Shown here: one piece after another, positions 35,190 to 46,540 of the stretch
How positions within the stretch are numbered: position 1 is the first letter of the stretch
How the letters are laid out: every line of letters begins with the position of its first letter
Origin: Carnobacterium maltaromaticum DSM 20342
Lineage (GTDB): Bacteria; Bacillota; Bacilli; Lactobacillales; Carnobacteriaceae
Assembly: GCF_000744945.1 (NCBI RefSeq)
Contig: NZ_JQMX01000001.1
Location: 2,108,001-2,172,000 of the forward strand
Length of the DNA stretch: 64,000 nt
Direction: 5' to 3'
Program-made: the position numbers and the translations under genes
The notes under the pieces: model-generated
The model's input: only the letters and a program-made list of their open reading frames with translations
Told to the model about the DNA's origin: nothing
Databases searched by the model: none

Positions 35190-36167
35190 TTATTTAGGCG
35201 CATCCATTAATGTCCATGTAACTGTCGACATATATTCGCCTTTTTTGTTTCCAGCAGGAACAGTTAGCTTGATTTCATCTTTATCAAAAAAGTTTGTCCA
35301 TGTTCCAGCACCGCTGCCAGTTTTTGCATTCATGAAAGTAGCAGGCGCATCATTAACTTCGACCGCATACAATTCTGGTGCTAGTGAAACATTTCCTACA
35401 TCTTTTAATGTACCTACTGGCAATACTAATTTTGCGCCTTTTAATGTTTTAGTTGCATCAGTTTGGTCTACAAAAGCCGTTTGAGATACTTGAACATTCC
35501 ACCCCGCTTCTTCTCCACGCTTATCCGTTACTTGAACATTGGGTTTATCTACAACAGAAGTGTAAACTTGTTCTTTCCCTTCTAACTTATGTGAGCTAAA
35601 TAGCAACGGAACAACATGATCAATCGTTAAAATCCCTTCATTTCCAGTCTCGCCTGATGGATCTGTTGGGTCTGTTGGGTCTGTCTTTCCTGTGTCCGAA
35701 TCTCCTGGAGTTAAATTAATGTATCCATGAGATGTACCGCCTTTACCATCTTCACTACCTGTAACCACATCTTGTGGTGCAGCAGTTGACGTACTTGCTC
35801 CTAGCAACATACCGCTCCCAATCAAACCTAACATTGTCATTGTTTTTAATTTCATTTTTCTTCCTCCTCGTTTTGTCCTTAATTTTTCAACTGCTATTGC
35901 AGCTCCTAAAAAAACCAACCCTGTTATAAGTAAATTTCCATCTGCAGTTTCTCCCGTTTGTGGCAATTTTGAGCTCGTTCTATCGACCCCCGTATTAGGC
36001 AAATCTTTATTTTTTGGAAGAGAAGTATTTCCTGCTTCCATATCTTCTTTTTCAGTAAAAGAAATACCTGCTTGACTAGTAGCTGTATTGGCAAAACTTG
36101 TTACTGTAAAAGAAAAAAAACAAAATAAACTAACCCCCCACAATAGAACGTGCTTTATTGTCTTCAT
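35190..36167 (-). CDS. In-frame fusion of a small LPXTG protein and a WxL protein (325 aa), locus 2
   Basis: Residues 1-104 are a complete sortase substrate: signal peptide (about 1-26), acidic body, LPNTG (56-60), LPQTG (68-72), hydrophobic segment (about 76-93) and basic tail KLRTKRGGRK. Without a stop, Met105 begins a second signal peptide. A DPTDPTDP linker and a WxL domain follow (AGWNVQVSQ and the terminal TWTLMDAPK). The start at 36167 has AGAGGGGGTGA 5-8 bases upstream; the longer frame to 36191 would overlap that site. The internal ATG at 35855 has a perfect AGGAGG seven bases upstream. It is collinear with the fusion at 6363, though the two differ in most residues, so the missing stop is not a chance sequencing error. 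Confidence 0.85.
   Translation of the reverse strand: MKTIKHVLLWGVSLFCFFSFTVTSFANTATSQAGISFTEKEDMEAGNTSLPKNKDLPNTGVDRTSSKLPQTGETADGNLLITGLVFLGAAIAVEKLRTKRGGRKMKLKTMTMLGLIGSGMLLGASTSTAAPQDVVTGSEDGKGGTSHGYINLTPGDSDTGKTDPTDPTDPSGETGNEGILTIDHVVPLLFSSHKLEGKEQVYTSVVDKPNVQVTDKRGEEAGWNVQVSQTAFVDQTDATKTLKGAKLVLPVGTLKDVGNVSLAPELYAVEVNDAPATFMNAKTGSGAGTWTNFFDKDEIKLTVPAGNKKGEYMSTVTWTLMDAPK
35863..35868 (-). promoter_or_regulatory. Internal ribosome binding site for the WxL half of the locus 2 fusion
   Basis: AGGAGG lies 7 bases before the internal ATG at 35855, within codons for the Arg/Lys tail (RGGRK). It is as strong as the site at the head of the frame. Confidence 0.75.
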
Positions 36168-36203
36168 CTTCGTCACCCCCTCTCCGATCAAGGAACATAT
36201 ATT

Positions 36204-36419
36204 TTATCTAGATTGCTTCAAAGCTAACCCAGCATCCCACTCTTCAATTGATAAAACTCGATTTACATTGTGAAATTTACTTTTAATAATCGCACAAATC
36301 TGATCATGTTCTATATGATTCTCTTGTAAGAACAGTAATTTTCTTATTTGGACATCCTCATTTGTTATAAAAATGACATAAAATGAATACATATCCATCC
36401 AAAAATCTTCTATCTTCAT
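36204..36419 (-). CDS. Small conserved protein of WxL loci (71 aa), function unknown
   Basis: 71 residues, soluble, acidic/aromatic N terminus (EDFWMDMYSFYVIF), central IICAIIKSKFHNV-type helix and a SIEEWDAGLALK end. It aligns with the 73-aa protein of locus 1 (WQDSFIYYVTF, VLTKFKNV, RIEEFEDGLLLK) despite low identity. It is first in the locus 2 operon, 36 bases before the LPXTG::WxL frame, with RBS AAGGGGG. No known domain recognised; no secretion signal. Confidence 0.75.
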   Translation of the reverse strand: MKIEDFWMDMYSFYVIFITNEDVQIRKLLFLQENHIEHDQICAIIKSKFHNVNRVLSIEEWDAGLALKQSR

Positions 36420-36990
36420 TGTTTAGCCCCCTTACTTAACTTTTAACTCGCTATGAAGTTAAATCAGATCTATAAAAGAATGATTCTATTGAAATAATTA
36501 TTACTTTTACATAATCTATTCTAATCTACTTGACAAAGCTCCCTCATCCCAAAAATTGATTAGCACTTCCTCATTTTTTGAAATAAAATTAACCTCATAC
36601 TATAATTACTGTCTTTTTTTACATAAATATTTAATTTTTTTTTGTTAAATCTCTGGTTTTTCATCTAATTTTACTGGTTAACTATGTCGGTTAACATCAC
36701 CAAGGACTAATTTTCCCCTTCTTGATTCTGATAACTATTTTTAATTTTTTACTATATATATATTGCATTAATTGGAATTCTAGTTAGTGTTGGTTATAAA
36801 AGTACACATAAAAGAATAACTTACTTTAAATCTGCTAACCGAAAAATGCTTAGTGAATAATCATTTTTAGGTATCGCACTTTAAAATTCACCTGTTTTTA
36901 GAAACTAAATCTAATTTTTCCACTCTAATTTGTGAACTAAATATGGCTTTTATTTGAACTCGTCCAGTTTTCATTCTAAAATTTAAACAA
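36420..36990 (-). promoter_or_regulatory. Upstream control region of the locus 2 WxL operon
   Basis: About 570 AT-rich non-coding bases that must carry the operon promoter. They share three ordered sequence blocks with 28026-28690 (see that entry). A TATATATATATTGCATTAATTG stretch near 36754-36775 and a perfect GGTTAAC-tatgtcg-GTTAAC dyad-like element near 36675-36695 are also visible. Confidence 0.55.
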
Positions 36991-36992
36991 AA

Positions 36993-37037
36993 TAAAAAAA
37001 CAGTTCGCTAAATCTTAACGATTTAGTGAACTGCTTT
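36993..37037 (-). terminator. Terminator of guaB
   Basis: On the minus strand CAGTTCACTAAATC-gttaa-GATTTAGCGAACTG followed by TTTTTTT; 14-bp stem with one G-T pair. Confidence 0.9.
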
Positions 37038-37051
37038 TAGCTTTTACTATT

Positions 37052-38536
<1,485 letters not shown>

Positions 38537-38589
38537 TCACAACCACTCCTTCAGTTTTTTTCATTAATTTGAATAAGATTTTAATTACA

Positions 38590-38618
38590 AAATTAACAGA
38601 GAATTAGCCATCCGTCAA
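38590..38618 (-). promoter_or_regulatory. Predicted guaB promoter
   Basis: On the minus strand TTGACG (38613-38618), 17 bases and TAATTT (38590-38595), about 57 bases before the guaB start. No purine riboswitch signature lies in the short leader. Confidence 0.55.
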
Positions 38619-38619
38619 G

Positions 38620-39293
38620 CCTATACGCTTATGAATTCTCTTACAATTGAAAAAAACTGAAAAGAAGGCTAATTTATGTCTTTTTTATGAAAAAACAATG
38701 AGAAAAAACTATTTCTACTATAGTATTAAAAATACTGGCCAGGTTAATTTTTAGCTTCTTAATTTTATTAGTTTAAAGAAATTTTCTTTGGTTGATAAAT
38801 TTCTGACTTCTATTTTTTACATGGAAAATAGGAACTAATCCTTTACAAATTTATGGAACAAAAATGGTGGTTACCTTGCTAGTTTTTTAAAGGATTACTT
38901 CTTAACTCTATTAGCTGATTTTTTTCATCATTAAAAAATTGTCCTTATCATCCTAAAAAAGGATAAACAGCTTGGTTTTTATCTATTATAACTAAAAAAG
39001 AAAACTTACTTTAGCCACATTGTATAAAGAATTCTCGTGCTAGACCCGATAAAATTAAATTAACATTTGAGAATAGTGAGTTTTTCAATTGCTTCTTTAA
39101 AAAAGCTTCTCCCATTTTCTAATTATAATAAAAAAATTATGGTTTTATTAAATATTGTAAGCGCTTTTGTTCGTGAATATCTTGAGCGCGTAATTGAAAT
39201 TACTGATTCTTAACACATCTTGTTTAAACCCTTTGATTTTCACAGACTTTATAAAGATAACTAAAATCTTACTATTAGGAGGTACAGTCAAAA
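38620..39293 (+). promoter_or_regulatory. Upstream region of the allantoin genes
   Basis: About 670 AT-rich bases between divergent guaB and the permease gene. A cre-like site is at 39155-39170. A block TGGTTACCTTGC with GGATTA downstream (near 38870-38905) loosely resembles the block at 28235 upstream of the giant WxL gene; that match may be chance. No gene was seen. The permease ribosome site AGGAGG is at about 39279. Confidence 0.4.
39155..39170 (+). promoter_or_regulatory. cre-like site (CcpA) upstream of the allantoin genes
   Basis: TTGTAAGCGCTTTTGT differs by one position from the WTGNAANCGNWNNCW consensus. Its location about 130 bases before the permease fits carbon catabolite control. 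CcpA binding is inferred. Confidence 0.6.
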
Positions 39294-40760
39294 ATGGCAG
39301 AAAAAGATGTTTTTGCCCACGAGGCAGATATCGAAAAGTACAAAGAGAGAGGCTATAACGACGATCTTTTACCTAAAACAAAAGACCGGCGTAATATGAA
39401 TGCAAAAAATTATTTTACTTTGTGGATGGGTTCGGTGCATAATATTCCTAACTACACAGCTGTTGGAGGCTTTCTATTTCTTGGATTATCACCCATCAAC
39501 GTGATCCTAGCTTTGATTATTAGCTCAATGGCGGTTGCGGCTTTTATGGTTTATAACGGTCGCGCTGGTTCTAAGTACGGAATTCCCTTTGCCATGCATT
39601 TACGTTCAACATATGGTGATTTAGGGGCTAAACTACCTGGTTTCCTAAGAGGATGTGTCGCCGCTATTGCTTGGTTTGGCTTACAAAATTATGCAGGTTC
39701 ATTGGCATTATTAATTCTTATTGGAAAAATTTGGCCTAGTTTTCTAACATTAGGTGGAGATTTCAACTTTTTCGGTTTAAGCTTACCTGGTTTGATTGCT
39801 TTTACCATTTTCTGGGCAGCAAATTTATTAATTGGAATTGGTGGCGGCGGAGCGTTAAATAAGTTTACAGCTATTTTAAATCCTTTAATTTATGTTGTTT
39901 TTGGTGGTATGGCGATTTGGGCAATCAAGGTTGGTGGTGGTATTGGACCGATTCTTGCCTTTACACCAAGTGGCGCTGATGTTCAGAATAATGCCCCACT
40001 CTTCGTTTATTTAATTATTATCACGTCAGTTTTATCCGTATGGGCAGCTCCTGGTGCTAGTGTCTCTGACTTTACGCAAAATGCGACATCAACACGAGCT
40101 CAAACAATTGGACAAACAGCTAGTTTTCTAGTCGCCTATATCATTTTTGCTTTCTCTAGTGTAGCGATTTTAATTGGTGGTTCGATTCATTACGGTGTCC
40201 AAGAGTGGAACGTCTTGGAAATAGTTGAAAAATGGGATAGTTTACCAGCTATTTGCTTAGCTATGTTAGTCTTCTTATTAACGACTATTTCAACAAATGC
40301 GACAGGAAATATTATTCCAGCAGCTTACCAATTATCAGCACTCTTCCCTAAAACGATTAATTACAAGAAAGGCGTCATTATTGCTTCTGTCATTAGTTAT
40401 TTGATTATGCCTTGGAAATTAATGGAAAATGCGAATAGCATTTTCGCTTTCTTAAATATCATTGGAGCTGTTTTAGGGCCAGTTGCGGGTGTCATGTTAG
40501 CTCATTTCTATTTTGTTAAAAAGCAAAAAATTGATTTAAATGCGTTATATATGGATACAAAAGCTGACAATAGTCAAAATCCTTACCGTGGTATCAATAA
40601 AGGAGCCTATGTGGCAACTATTGTCGCATTACTTGTTTCGATTAGCGGTCAATTTATTCCAGCACTACAAGTTATCTCAAGTTTATCTTGGCTGATTGGC
40701 TTTGGTTTAGCCTTTATTCTTTATTTAGTGCTTAAAAAATTCATACCCGAAAAAGTATAA
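39294..40760 (+). CDS. pucI: Allantoin permease (NCS1 family)
   Basis: 488 residues with about 12 membrane segments. NCS1 signatures are NYFTLWMGSVHNIPNY at the first helix (substrate site) and WFGLQNYAG in helix 3. It is a nucleobase/hydantoin:cation symporter of the plasma membrane. Allantoin is the likely substrate because allantoinase follows 40 bases downstream, in the same probable transcript. Within NCS1, uracil or cytosine permeases are alternatives. RBS TTAGGAGGT. Confidence 0.88.
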   Translation: MAEKDVFAHEADIEKYKERGYNDDLLPKTKDRRNMNAKNYFTLWMGSVHNIPNYTAVGGFLFLGLSPINVILALIISSMAVAAFMVYNGRAGSKYGIPFAMHLRSTYGDLGAKLPGFLRGCVAAIAWFGLQNYAGSLALLILIGKIWPSFLTLGGDFNFFGLSLPGLIAFTIFWAANLLIGIGGGGALNKFTAILNPLIYVVFGGMAIWAIKVGGGIGPILAFTPSGADVQNNAPLFVYLIIITSVLSVWAAPGASVSDFTQNATSTRAQTIGQTASFLVAYIIFAFSSVAILIGGSIHYGVQEWNVLEIVEKWDSLPAICLAMLVFLLTTISTNATGNIIPAAYQLSALFPKTINYKKGVIIASVISYLIMPWKLMENANSIFAFLNIIGAVLGPVAGVMLAHFYFVKKQKIDLNALYMDTKADNSQNPYRGINKGAYVATIVALLVSISGQFIPALQVISSLSWLIGFGLAFILYLVLKKFIPEKV

Positions 40761-40800
40761 ATTAGCTTTGCTAAAATAAAAATTTTTAGGAGGAAAACAA

Positions 40801-42168
40801 ATGAGTTATGATTTATTAATCAAGAATGGCCTAGTAATTTTAGAAAATGAGGCTATTGAAACGGATGTAGCTATCAAAGATGGGAAGATTGCAGCAATTG
40901 GAAATGATTTAAGTGCAGCTTCGGAAACAATTGATGCGACAGGATTAATTGTTAGTCCCGGAATGGTCGATGCTCATGTGCATATTACAGATCCTGGTGG
41001 CGGCTATCGCGACCAATGGGAAGGGTATTTAACAGGTACAAAAGCTTGTGCCAAAGGTGGCGTAACTTCATTTATGGAAATGCCTTTGAATCAAGTCCCT
41101 GCAACAGTTGATGGGAAATCTTTACAAATTAAATACGATGCTGGTAAGAATAAATTAACTTCAGATGTTGGCTCATTTGGTGGTCTTGTTCCTTTTAATT
41201 TAGAGTATGGCATTGAAGAGCTAAATGATGGAGGCGTCGCAGCCTATAAATGCTTTATGGCAACTTGTGGAGATCGTAGCATTGATGGTGACTTTATGAA
41301 TGTCGACGATTACTCTCTCTATGAAGGCATGAAACATATAGCTAAAACTGGAAAAGTTCTTGCAATCCATGCAGAGAATGCTGCGATTACAGATAAATTA
41401 GGGGAATTAGCCTATAAAAATGGGGAAACGACTTTGGCAGCATACGTTGCTACTCGTCCCGTCTTTACAGAAGTTGAACCAATTAAACGAGCGATTTTAT
41501 TTGCTAAAGAAACGGGTTGCCGTATTCATATTTGTCATGTGGCTTGTCCAGAAGGCGTGGATGAAATTACCAAAGCACGGAATGAAGGTGTAGATGTGAC
41601 CTGCGAAACTTGTACCCATTATTTATACTTTGATACTTCCGAGTTAGATGCCATTGGACCAGTTGTAAAATGTTCTCCGCCAATTCGTGACAAAGAAAAT
41701 CAAAATGGCATGTGGGAAAAAGTTTTAGCAGGTGAAATTGCATTTGTAACTTCTGATCATTCTCCTTGTACACCTGATTTAAAAGCGACAGATAATGCTT
41801 TTGAAGCTTGGGGAGGTATCTCTGGTGTCCAAAACAATGTGGATGTTTTATTTGATGAAGGCGTTCAAAAACGTGGGATGTCCTTAACTCAATTCGCTGA
41901 TATCATTGCTACAGCTCCCGCTAAACGCTATGATTTAGATGCTAAAGGTAGTATTTCAATTGGGAAAGATGCTGATTTCGTGTTAATCAAACCCAATGCA
42001 CCTTACACGTTAAAAGCTGAAGATTTAGAATACAAAAATAAAATTAGTCCTTACATCGGTCGTGAAATTGGGGCTCAAGTAGCTCAAACAATTTTACGAG
42101 GTATTTCTATTTATAGTCAAGAAACTGGTGTGACAGAAGCGCATCCAGGAGAGTTCATTCTAAAATAA
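40801..42168 (+). CDS. allB: Allantoinase
   Basis: 455 residues of the cyclic amidohydrolase (dihydroorotase-like) superfamily. Metal ligands lie in VDAHVHITDPG, the carboxylated lysine region is AAYKCFMATCG, and the later ligands are AIHAEN, HICHVA and TSDHSPC. REQWEGY-type RDQWEGYLTG distinguishes allantoinase from dihydroorotase. It hydrolyses allantoin to allantoate in the cytosol. RBS TTAGGAGG. No allantoate amidohydrolase or ureidoglycolate genes are adjacent, so the rest of the pathway must lie elsewhere or be absent. Confidence 0.92.
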   Translation: MSYDLLIKNGLVILENEAIETDVAIKDGKIAAIGNDLSAASETIDATGLIVSPGMVDAHVHITDPGGGYRDQWEGYLTGTKACAKGGVTSFMEMPLNQVPATVDGKSLQIKYDAGKNKLTSDVGSFGGLVPFNLEYGIEELNDGGVAAYKCFMATCGDRSIDGDFMNVDDYSLYEGMKHIAKTGKVLAIHAENAAITDKLGELAYKNGETTLAAYVATRPVFTEVEPIKRAILFAKETGCRIHICHVACPEGVDEITKARNEGVDVTCETCTHYLYFDTSELDAIGPVVKCSPPIRDKENQNGMWEKVLAGEIAFVTSDHSPCTPDLKATDNAFEAWGGISGVQNNVDVLFDEGVQKRGMSLTQFADIIATAPAKRYDLDAKGSISIGKDADFVLIKPNAPYTLKAEDLEYKNKISPYIGREIGAQVAQTILRGISIYSQETGVTEAHPGEFILK

Positions 42169-42170
42169 AA

Positions 42171-42214
42171 AGTAAGACTAAGTAGAGAAATTATTCTACT
42201 TAGTCTTATTTTTT
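42171..42214. terminator. Bidirectional terminator between allB and the PTS genes
   Basis: AAGACTAAGTAGA (42174-42186) and TCTACTTAGTCTT (42195-42207) are perfectly complementary, with T-runs on both strands. Confidence 0.9.
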
Positions 42215-42531
42215 TATCCTAACATTGCCAATGCCGTTGCTAAAACTTTATCACCTTTCATCATGCCATAATCTGCCATATCAATGACTGCCACAGGAAT
42301 GCCTTTGGGCTCTAATTTTTTCGTCATATCATCTTTCAAAAAACGAACTTGGGGTCCTAGCATCACAACATCAATGGGCTTCTTACTGATATTATCATCA
42401 ACTTCTGTTGCAGATACGGCAAATATATCTGCATCAATGCCTTGGTTTTTAGCAGCTTCTAGCATTTTTTTAACTAGTAAACTTGTACTCATTCCTGCCG
42501 CACAGGCTAACATAATGGTTTTCTTTTCCAT
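42214..42531 (-). CDS. celA: PTS lactose/cellobiose-family IIB component
   Basis: 105 residues. Phospho-cysteine loop MLACAAGMSTSLLV near the N terminus, flavodoxin-like fold, and VVMLGPQVRF. It carries phosphate from IIA to the sugar during uptake. The ATG at 42531 is chosen because GGAG lies 8 bases upstream, while the GTG nine bases earlier overlaps it. It is the last gene of the celB-bgl-celA group (all minus strand). No IIA gene is present in the group, so IIA must be supplied from elsewhere. Confidence 0.93.
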   Translation of the reverse strand: MEKKTIMLACAAGMSTSLLVKKMLEAAKNQGIDADIFAVSATEVDDNISKKPIDVVMLGPQVRFLKDDMTKKLEPKGIPVAVIDMADYGMMKGDKVLATALAMLG

Positions 42532-42560
42532 ATCGTTCACTCCAATTCATTTAATAGAGA

Positions 42561-44021
<1,461 letters not shown>

Positions 44022-44035
44022 CTAATGAAGTTAAA

Positions 44036-45334
44036 CTAGACAATTGGTTTTCCTTCTTCTACATCGATATTCATTGAATCAACTTTACGAATGAATGGTA
44101 GATAGATGAAGAATCCGATGACTAAAACAACTAATTGTAAAACAGCTGCACGCCAACCGCCAATTAATAAACCTGAAATAATTGGTGGAGTAGTCCAAGG
44201 AACTTGAACTGCAGTAAACAATGGAACTAAACCACTATACAGAGCAAAATAAGTTATTGTTGCTGAAACTACCGGTGTGGCGATAAAAGGAATAACCATT
44301 AAAGGATTCATCACAATTGGTGTTGCAAAGATAATCGGTTCGTTGATATTAAAAATAGCTGGTGCTAATGACATTTTACCGAGTTCTTTAAATTGAGCTG
44401 ATTTGGCAAAAAACACCATGAAGACAACAATTCCAATTGTCATTCCTGCACCTGTTACAGTTAAAAATTGATCCATAAATTGTTGTGTCACAATATGTCC
44501 ACCATTTGCTAAAGTCAACTCTTTACCAGAATCAATAATTTCTTGATTTTCTAAAGAGTTTGTTAATAATAATGAACCCATAATTCCACTGACAATTGTT
44601 GAACCATGAATCCCAAAGAACCATAAGAAAGGCACTAAGAAGGCAATCATTAAAGCTCCACCAAATGAATCGGTAATTCCTTGTAATGGTGTTTGAATGA
44701 CTTGATAAATCCATTCAATCATCGTTAAGCTAAAGACTTTATCAAAGAAGATATAAACAAGTAATGAGCCTGTAATTAAAACAGCTGCTGGAATTAAGGC
44801 TGTGAATGAGTTCGCTACGTTTTCAGGGACACTTTCTGGTAATTTAATTCGAATATCACGTTTCATAAACCAAGAATATACAGAACCAACAACTAATCCA
44901 ATAAGAATGGCACTGATCATACCTTTACCGCCAGTCCAATCTTTATTAATAATATTGCCGATTGTTACGCTAGTTTCTGGATCGGTAATACTTGAAGACA
45001 TCGTTAAAATAAAGATTACTAAGGCAATCATTCCGGCGGCCATGCCTTCATATCCTTCACTTTTTACATAAGAATAGGCAATGCCTATTACTGCAAAAAT
45101 AGCCATAATCGCAAATGATGCTCCATAAGCTTGGTTAAAATAAGCTCCATACCCTGAATCTGTCACCCATTTTGCCCATGATTCCACTGGTAAGTTAGCT
45201 AGCAAAAGAAAGACTGATCCGACAATTGTAAAGGGCATTGTGTAAAGCATCCCGTTTTTCAAAGCCACAATTGGTTTAACATTTACAAATTTTAAAATTT
45301 GAGGTATTAATTTCGTATTGACCCAATTTCCCAT
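44036..45334 (-). CDS. celB: PTS lactose/cellobiose-family IIC permease
   Basis: 432 residues with about 10 membrane segments. The family signature INEPIIFATPIVMNP lies in the C-terminal half and WFFGIHGST in the middle. It is the sugar-translocating subunit of the cellobiose/beta-glucoside PTS in the plasma membrane. First gene of the sugar operon. RBS GAAGGGAAG. Upstream are a cre-like site and a dyad that the adjacent RpiR regulator may use. Confidence 0.94.
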   Translation of the reverse strand: MGNWVNTKLIPQILKFVNVKPIVALKNGMLYTMPFTIVGSVFLLLANLPVESWAKWVTDSGYGAYFNQAYGASFAIMAIFAVIGIAYSYVKSEGYEGMAAGMIALVIFILTMSSSITDPETSVTIGNIINKDWTGGKGMISAILIGLVVGSVYSWFMKRDIRIKLPESVPENVANSFTALIPAAVLITGSLLVYIFFDKVFSLTMIEWIYQVIQTPLQGITDSFGGALMIAFLVPFLWFFGIHGSTIVSGIMGSLLLTNSLENQEIIDSGKELTLANGGHIVTQQFMDQFLTVTGAGMTIGIVVFMVFFAKSAQFKELGKMSLAPAIFNINEPIIFATPIVMNPLMVIPFIATPVVSATITYFALYSGLVPLFTAVQVPWTTPPIISGLLIGGWRAAVLQLVVLVIGFFIYLPFIRKVDSMNIDVEEGKPIV

Positions 45335-45409
45335 TAATAAAACTTCCCTTCTTGAGATCCGATTGATTCTTAATAAGTGCTATTTTGTGGTTTCAATAAC
45401 CACTTTTAG

Positions 45410-45422
45410 TAAAACGTTTCCA
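45410..45422 (-). promoter_or_regulatory. cre-like element upstream of celB
   Basis: On the minus strand TGGAAACGTTTTA matches the left part of the cre consensus but lacks the final CA. It is about 76 bases before the celB start. A further GAAATGTTTCATC dyad at 45545-45557 could be an RpiR operator. Both are weak calls. Confidence 0.4.
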
Positions 45423-45555
45423 TTTTCATGTAAACTAAGTTTTTTTATGCTAACCTATTACGCTCATGATCGTAATAAGTTCCTTCTTACAAGTAAAATA
45501 TAACTTAAAACAAGCTTAAAGAAAACCCTTTCAACGCTTAAAGAGAAATGTTTCA

Positions 45556-45612
45556 TCAAAAAAAACAAGTTTCTTCTTTTTGGATAAAATCCCCAGAAAA
45601 AACTTGTTAAAA
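45556..45612 (-). terminator. Terminator of the RpiR regulator gene
   Basis: On the minus strand AACAAGTTT-TTTCT and AGAAGAAACTTGTT pair, followed by TTTTTT. Confidence 0.75.
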
Positions 45613-45629
45613 TAACAAAAATTAAATTT

Positions 45630-46373
45630 TTAGCGCACTAATAGTTCTTGCTCAGCTCTATGTGCTAAAATTTCAATTAAGCTGACTACAGGAATTTGTG
45701 TGGTTAAATTCACTGCTGAATCATACTGACGAGCGTGCTCATCTGGCATATAATAAGAAATATTCAAGTCTGCGATTTTAGCCAAAGTAGAGGATTCTGC
45801 ATTTGTAATACTGAGTATTTTTGCACCTGATTTTTTCAGATCAATGACTTGCCCCACTACTTCTGTTGTCTCTCCTGATACAGAAAGTGCAATAATTAAA
45901 CTATTTTCAACGCCTTTACTCGGAGCTGGCAAAAAAGGATCATTAATAGAATAAGAATTAATCGCAACATTCGAAAAATAACGTTGCCCATAAGCCCCTA
46001 AAATACCACTCGTACCAATCCCTAGAAATACAACTCTTTCAGCATCACAAATTAATTTTGTTGCTTGTTTTAAGGCTTCTTCAAAGCTAGCTTCTGTAAT
46101 TTTCTTAAAAAAAGAAGCTACTTGAAAACTCGGATCATACAGTTGCTCAATCACTGAATCGCCTGTTTCTTCTTTTAATTTATACTTCAACTCTGAAAAA
46201 CCCTCACAATTCATTTTGGAACAAAAACGTAAAATAGTTGATGTTGAGACATGGCTTTTTTCAGATAATTCACGGATAGTCATTTTTTGGACAGCTTTAA
46301 CATTTTCAATAATGTAGTGATAGACAGTCAGTTCTAACCCACTTAATTTTTTAATTTGCTCATAGTTAAACAT
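45630..46373 (-). CDS. MurR/RpiR-family transcriptional regulator
   Basis: 247 residues. N-terminal helix-turn-helix (MTIRELSEKSHVSTSTILRFC, about 30-52). A C-terminal SIS sugar-phosphate isomerase-like domain (about 105-235) has FLGIGTSGILG and LSVSGETTEV. It is predicted to sense a phosphosugar and control the downstream celB-bgl-celA genes, from which its terminator separates it. RBS GGGGGACT. Confidence 0.92.
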   Translation of the reverse strand: MFNYEQIKKLSGLELTVYHYIIENVKAVQKMTIRELSEKSHVSTSTILRFCSKMNCEGFSELKYKLKEETGDSVIEQLYDPSFQVASFFKKITEASFEEALKQATKLICDAERVVFLGIGTSGILGAYGQRYFSNVAINSYSINDPFLPAPSKGVENSLIIALSVSGETTEVVGQVIDLKKSGAKILSITNAESSTLAKIADLNISYYMPDEHARQYDSAVNLTTQIPVVSLIEILAHRAEQELLVR

Positions 46374-46473
46374 ATTCTCAGTCCCCCAGTAAAATTGATT
46401 ATTCTTTATACCCCCTGATTCTTTTCTAGTATACTAGAATTTAAGATAACATGAAACTGCTTTAAAACAGATT

Positions 46474-46508
46474 AAAAAAAGCCGAAAAAAATTAATCCTT
46501 CGACTTTT
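46474..46508 (-). terminator. Weak terminator of the GGDEF gene
   Basis: On the minus strand AAGTCGAA and TTCGGCTT pair (one G-T) around an AT-rich loop, followed by TTTTTTT. Confidence 0.55.
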
Positions 46509-46540
46509 CAGTATAGAATGAAATTAAAATATCTACTATT

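Noticed and set aside
38870..38905. Third copy of the locus 2 upstream block before the allantoin genes
   Set aside because: Only GGTTACCT-GC and GGATTA match; the two other blocks are absent, so chance similarity in AT-rich DNA is likely.
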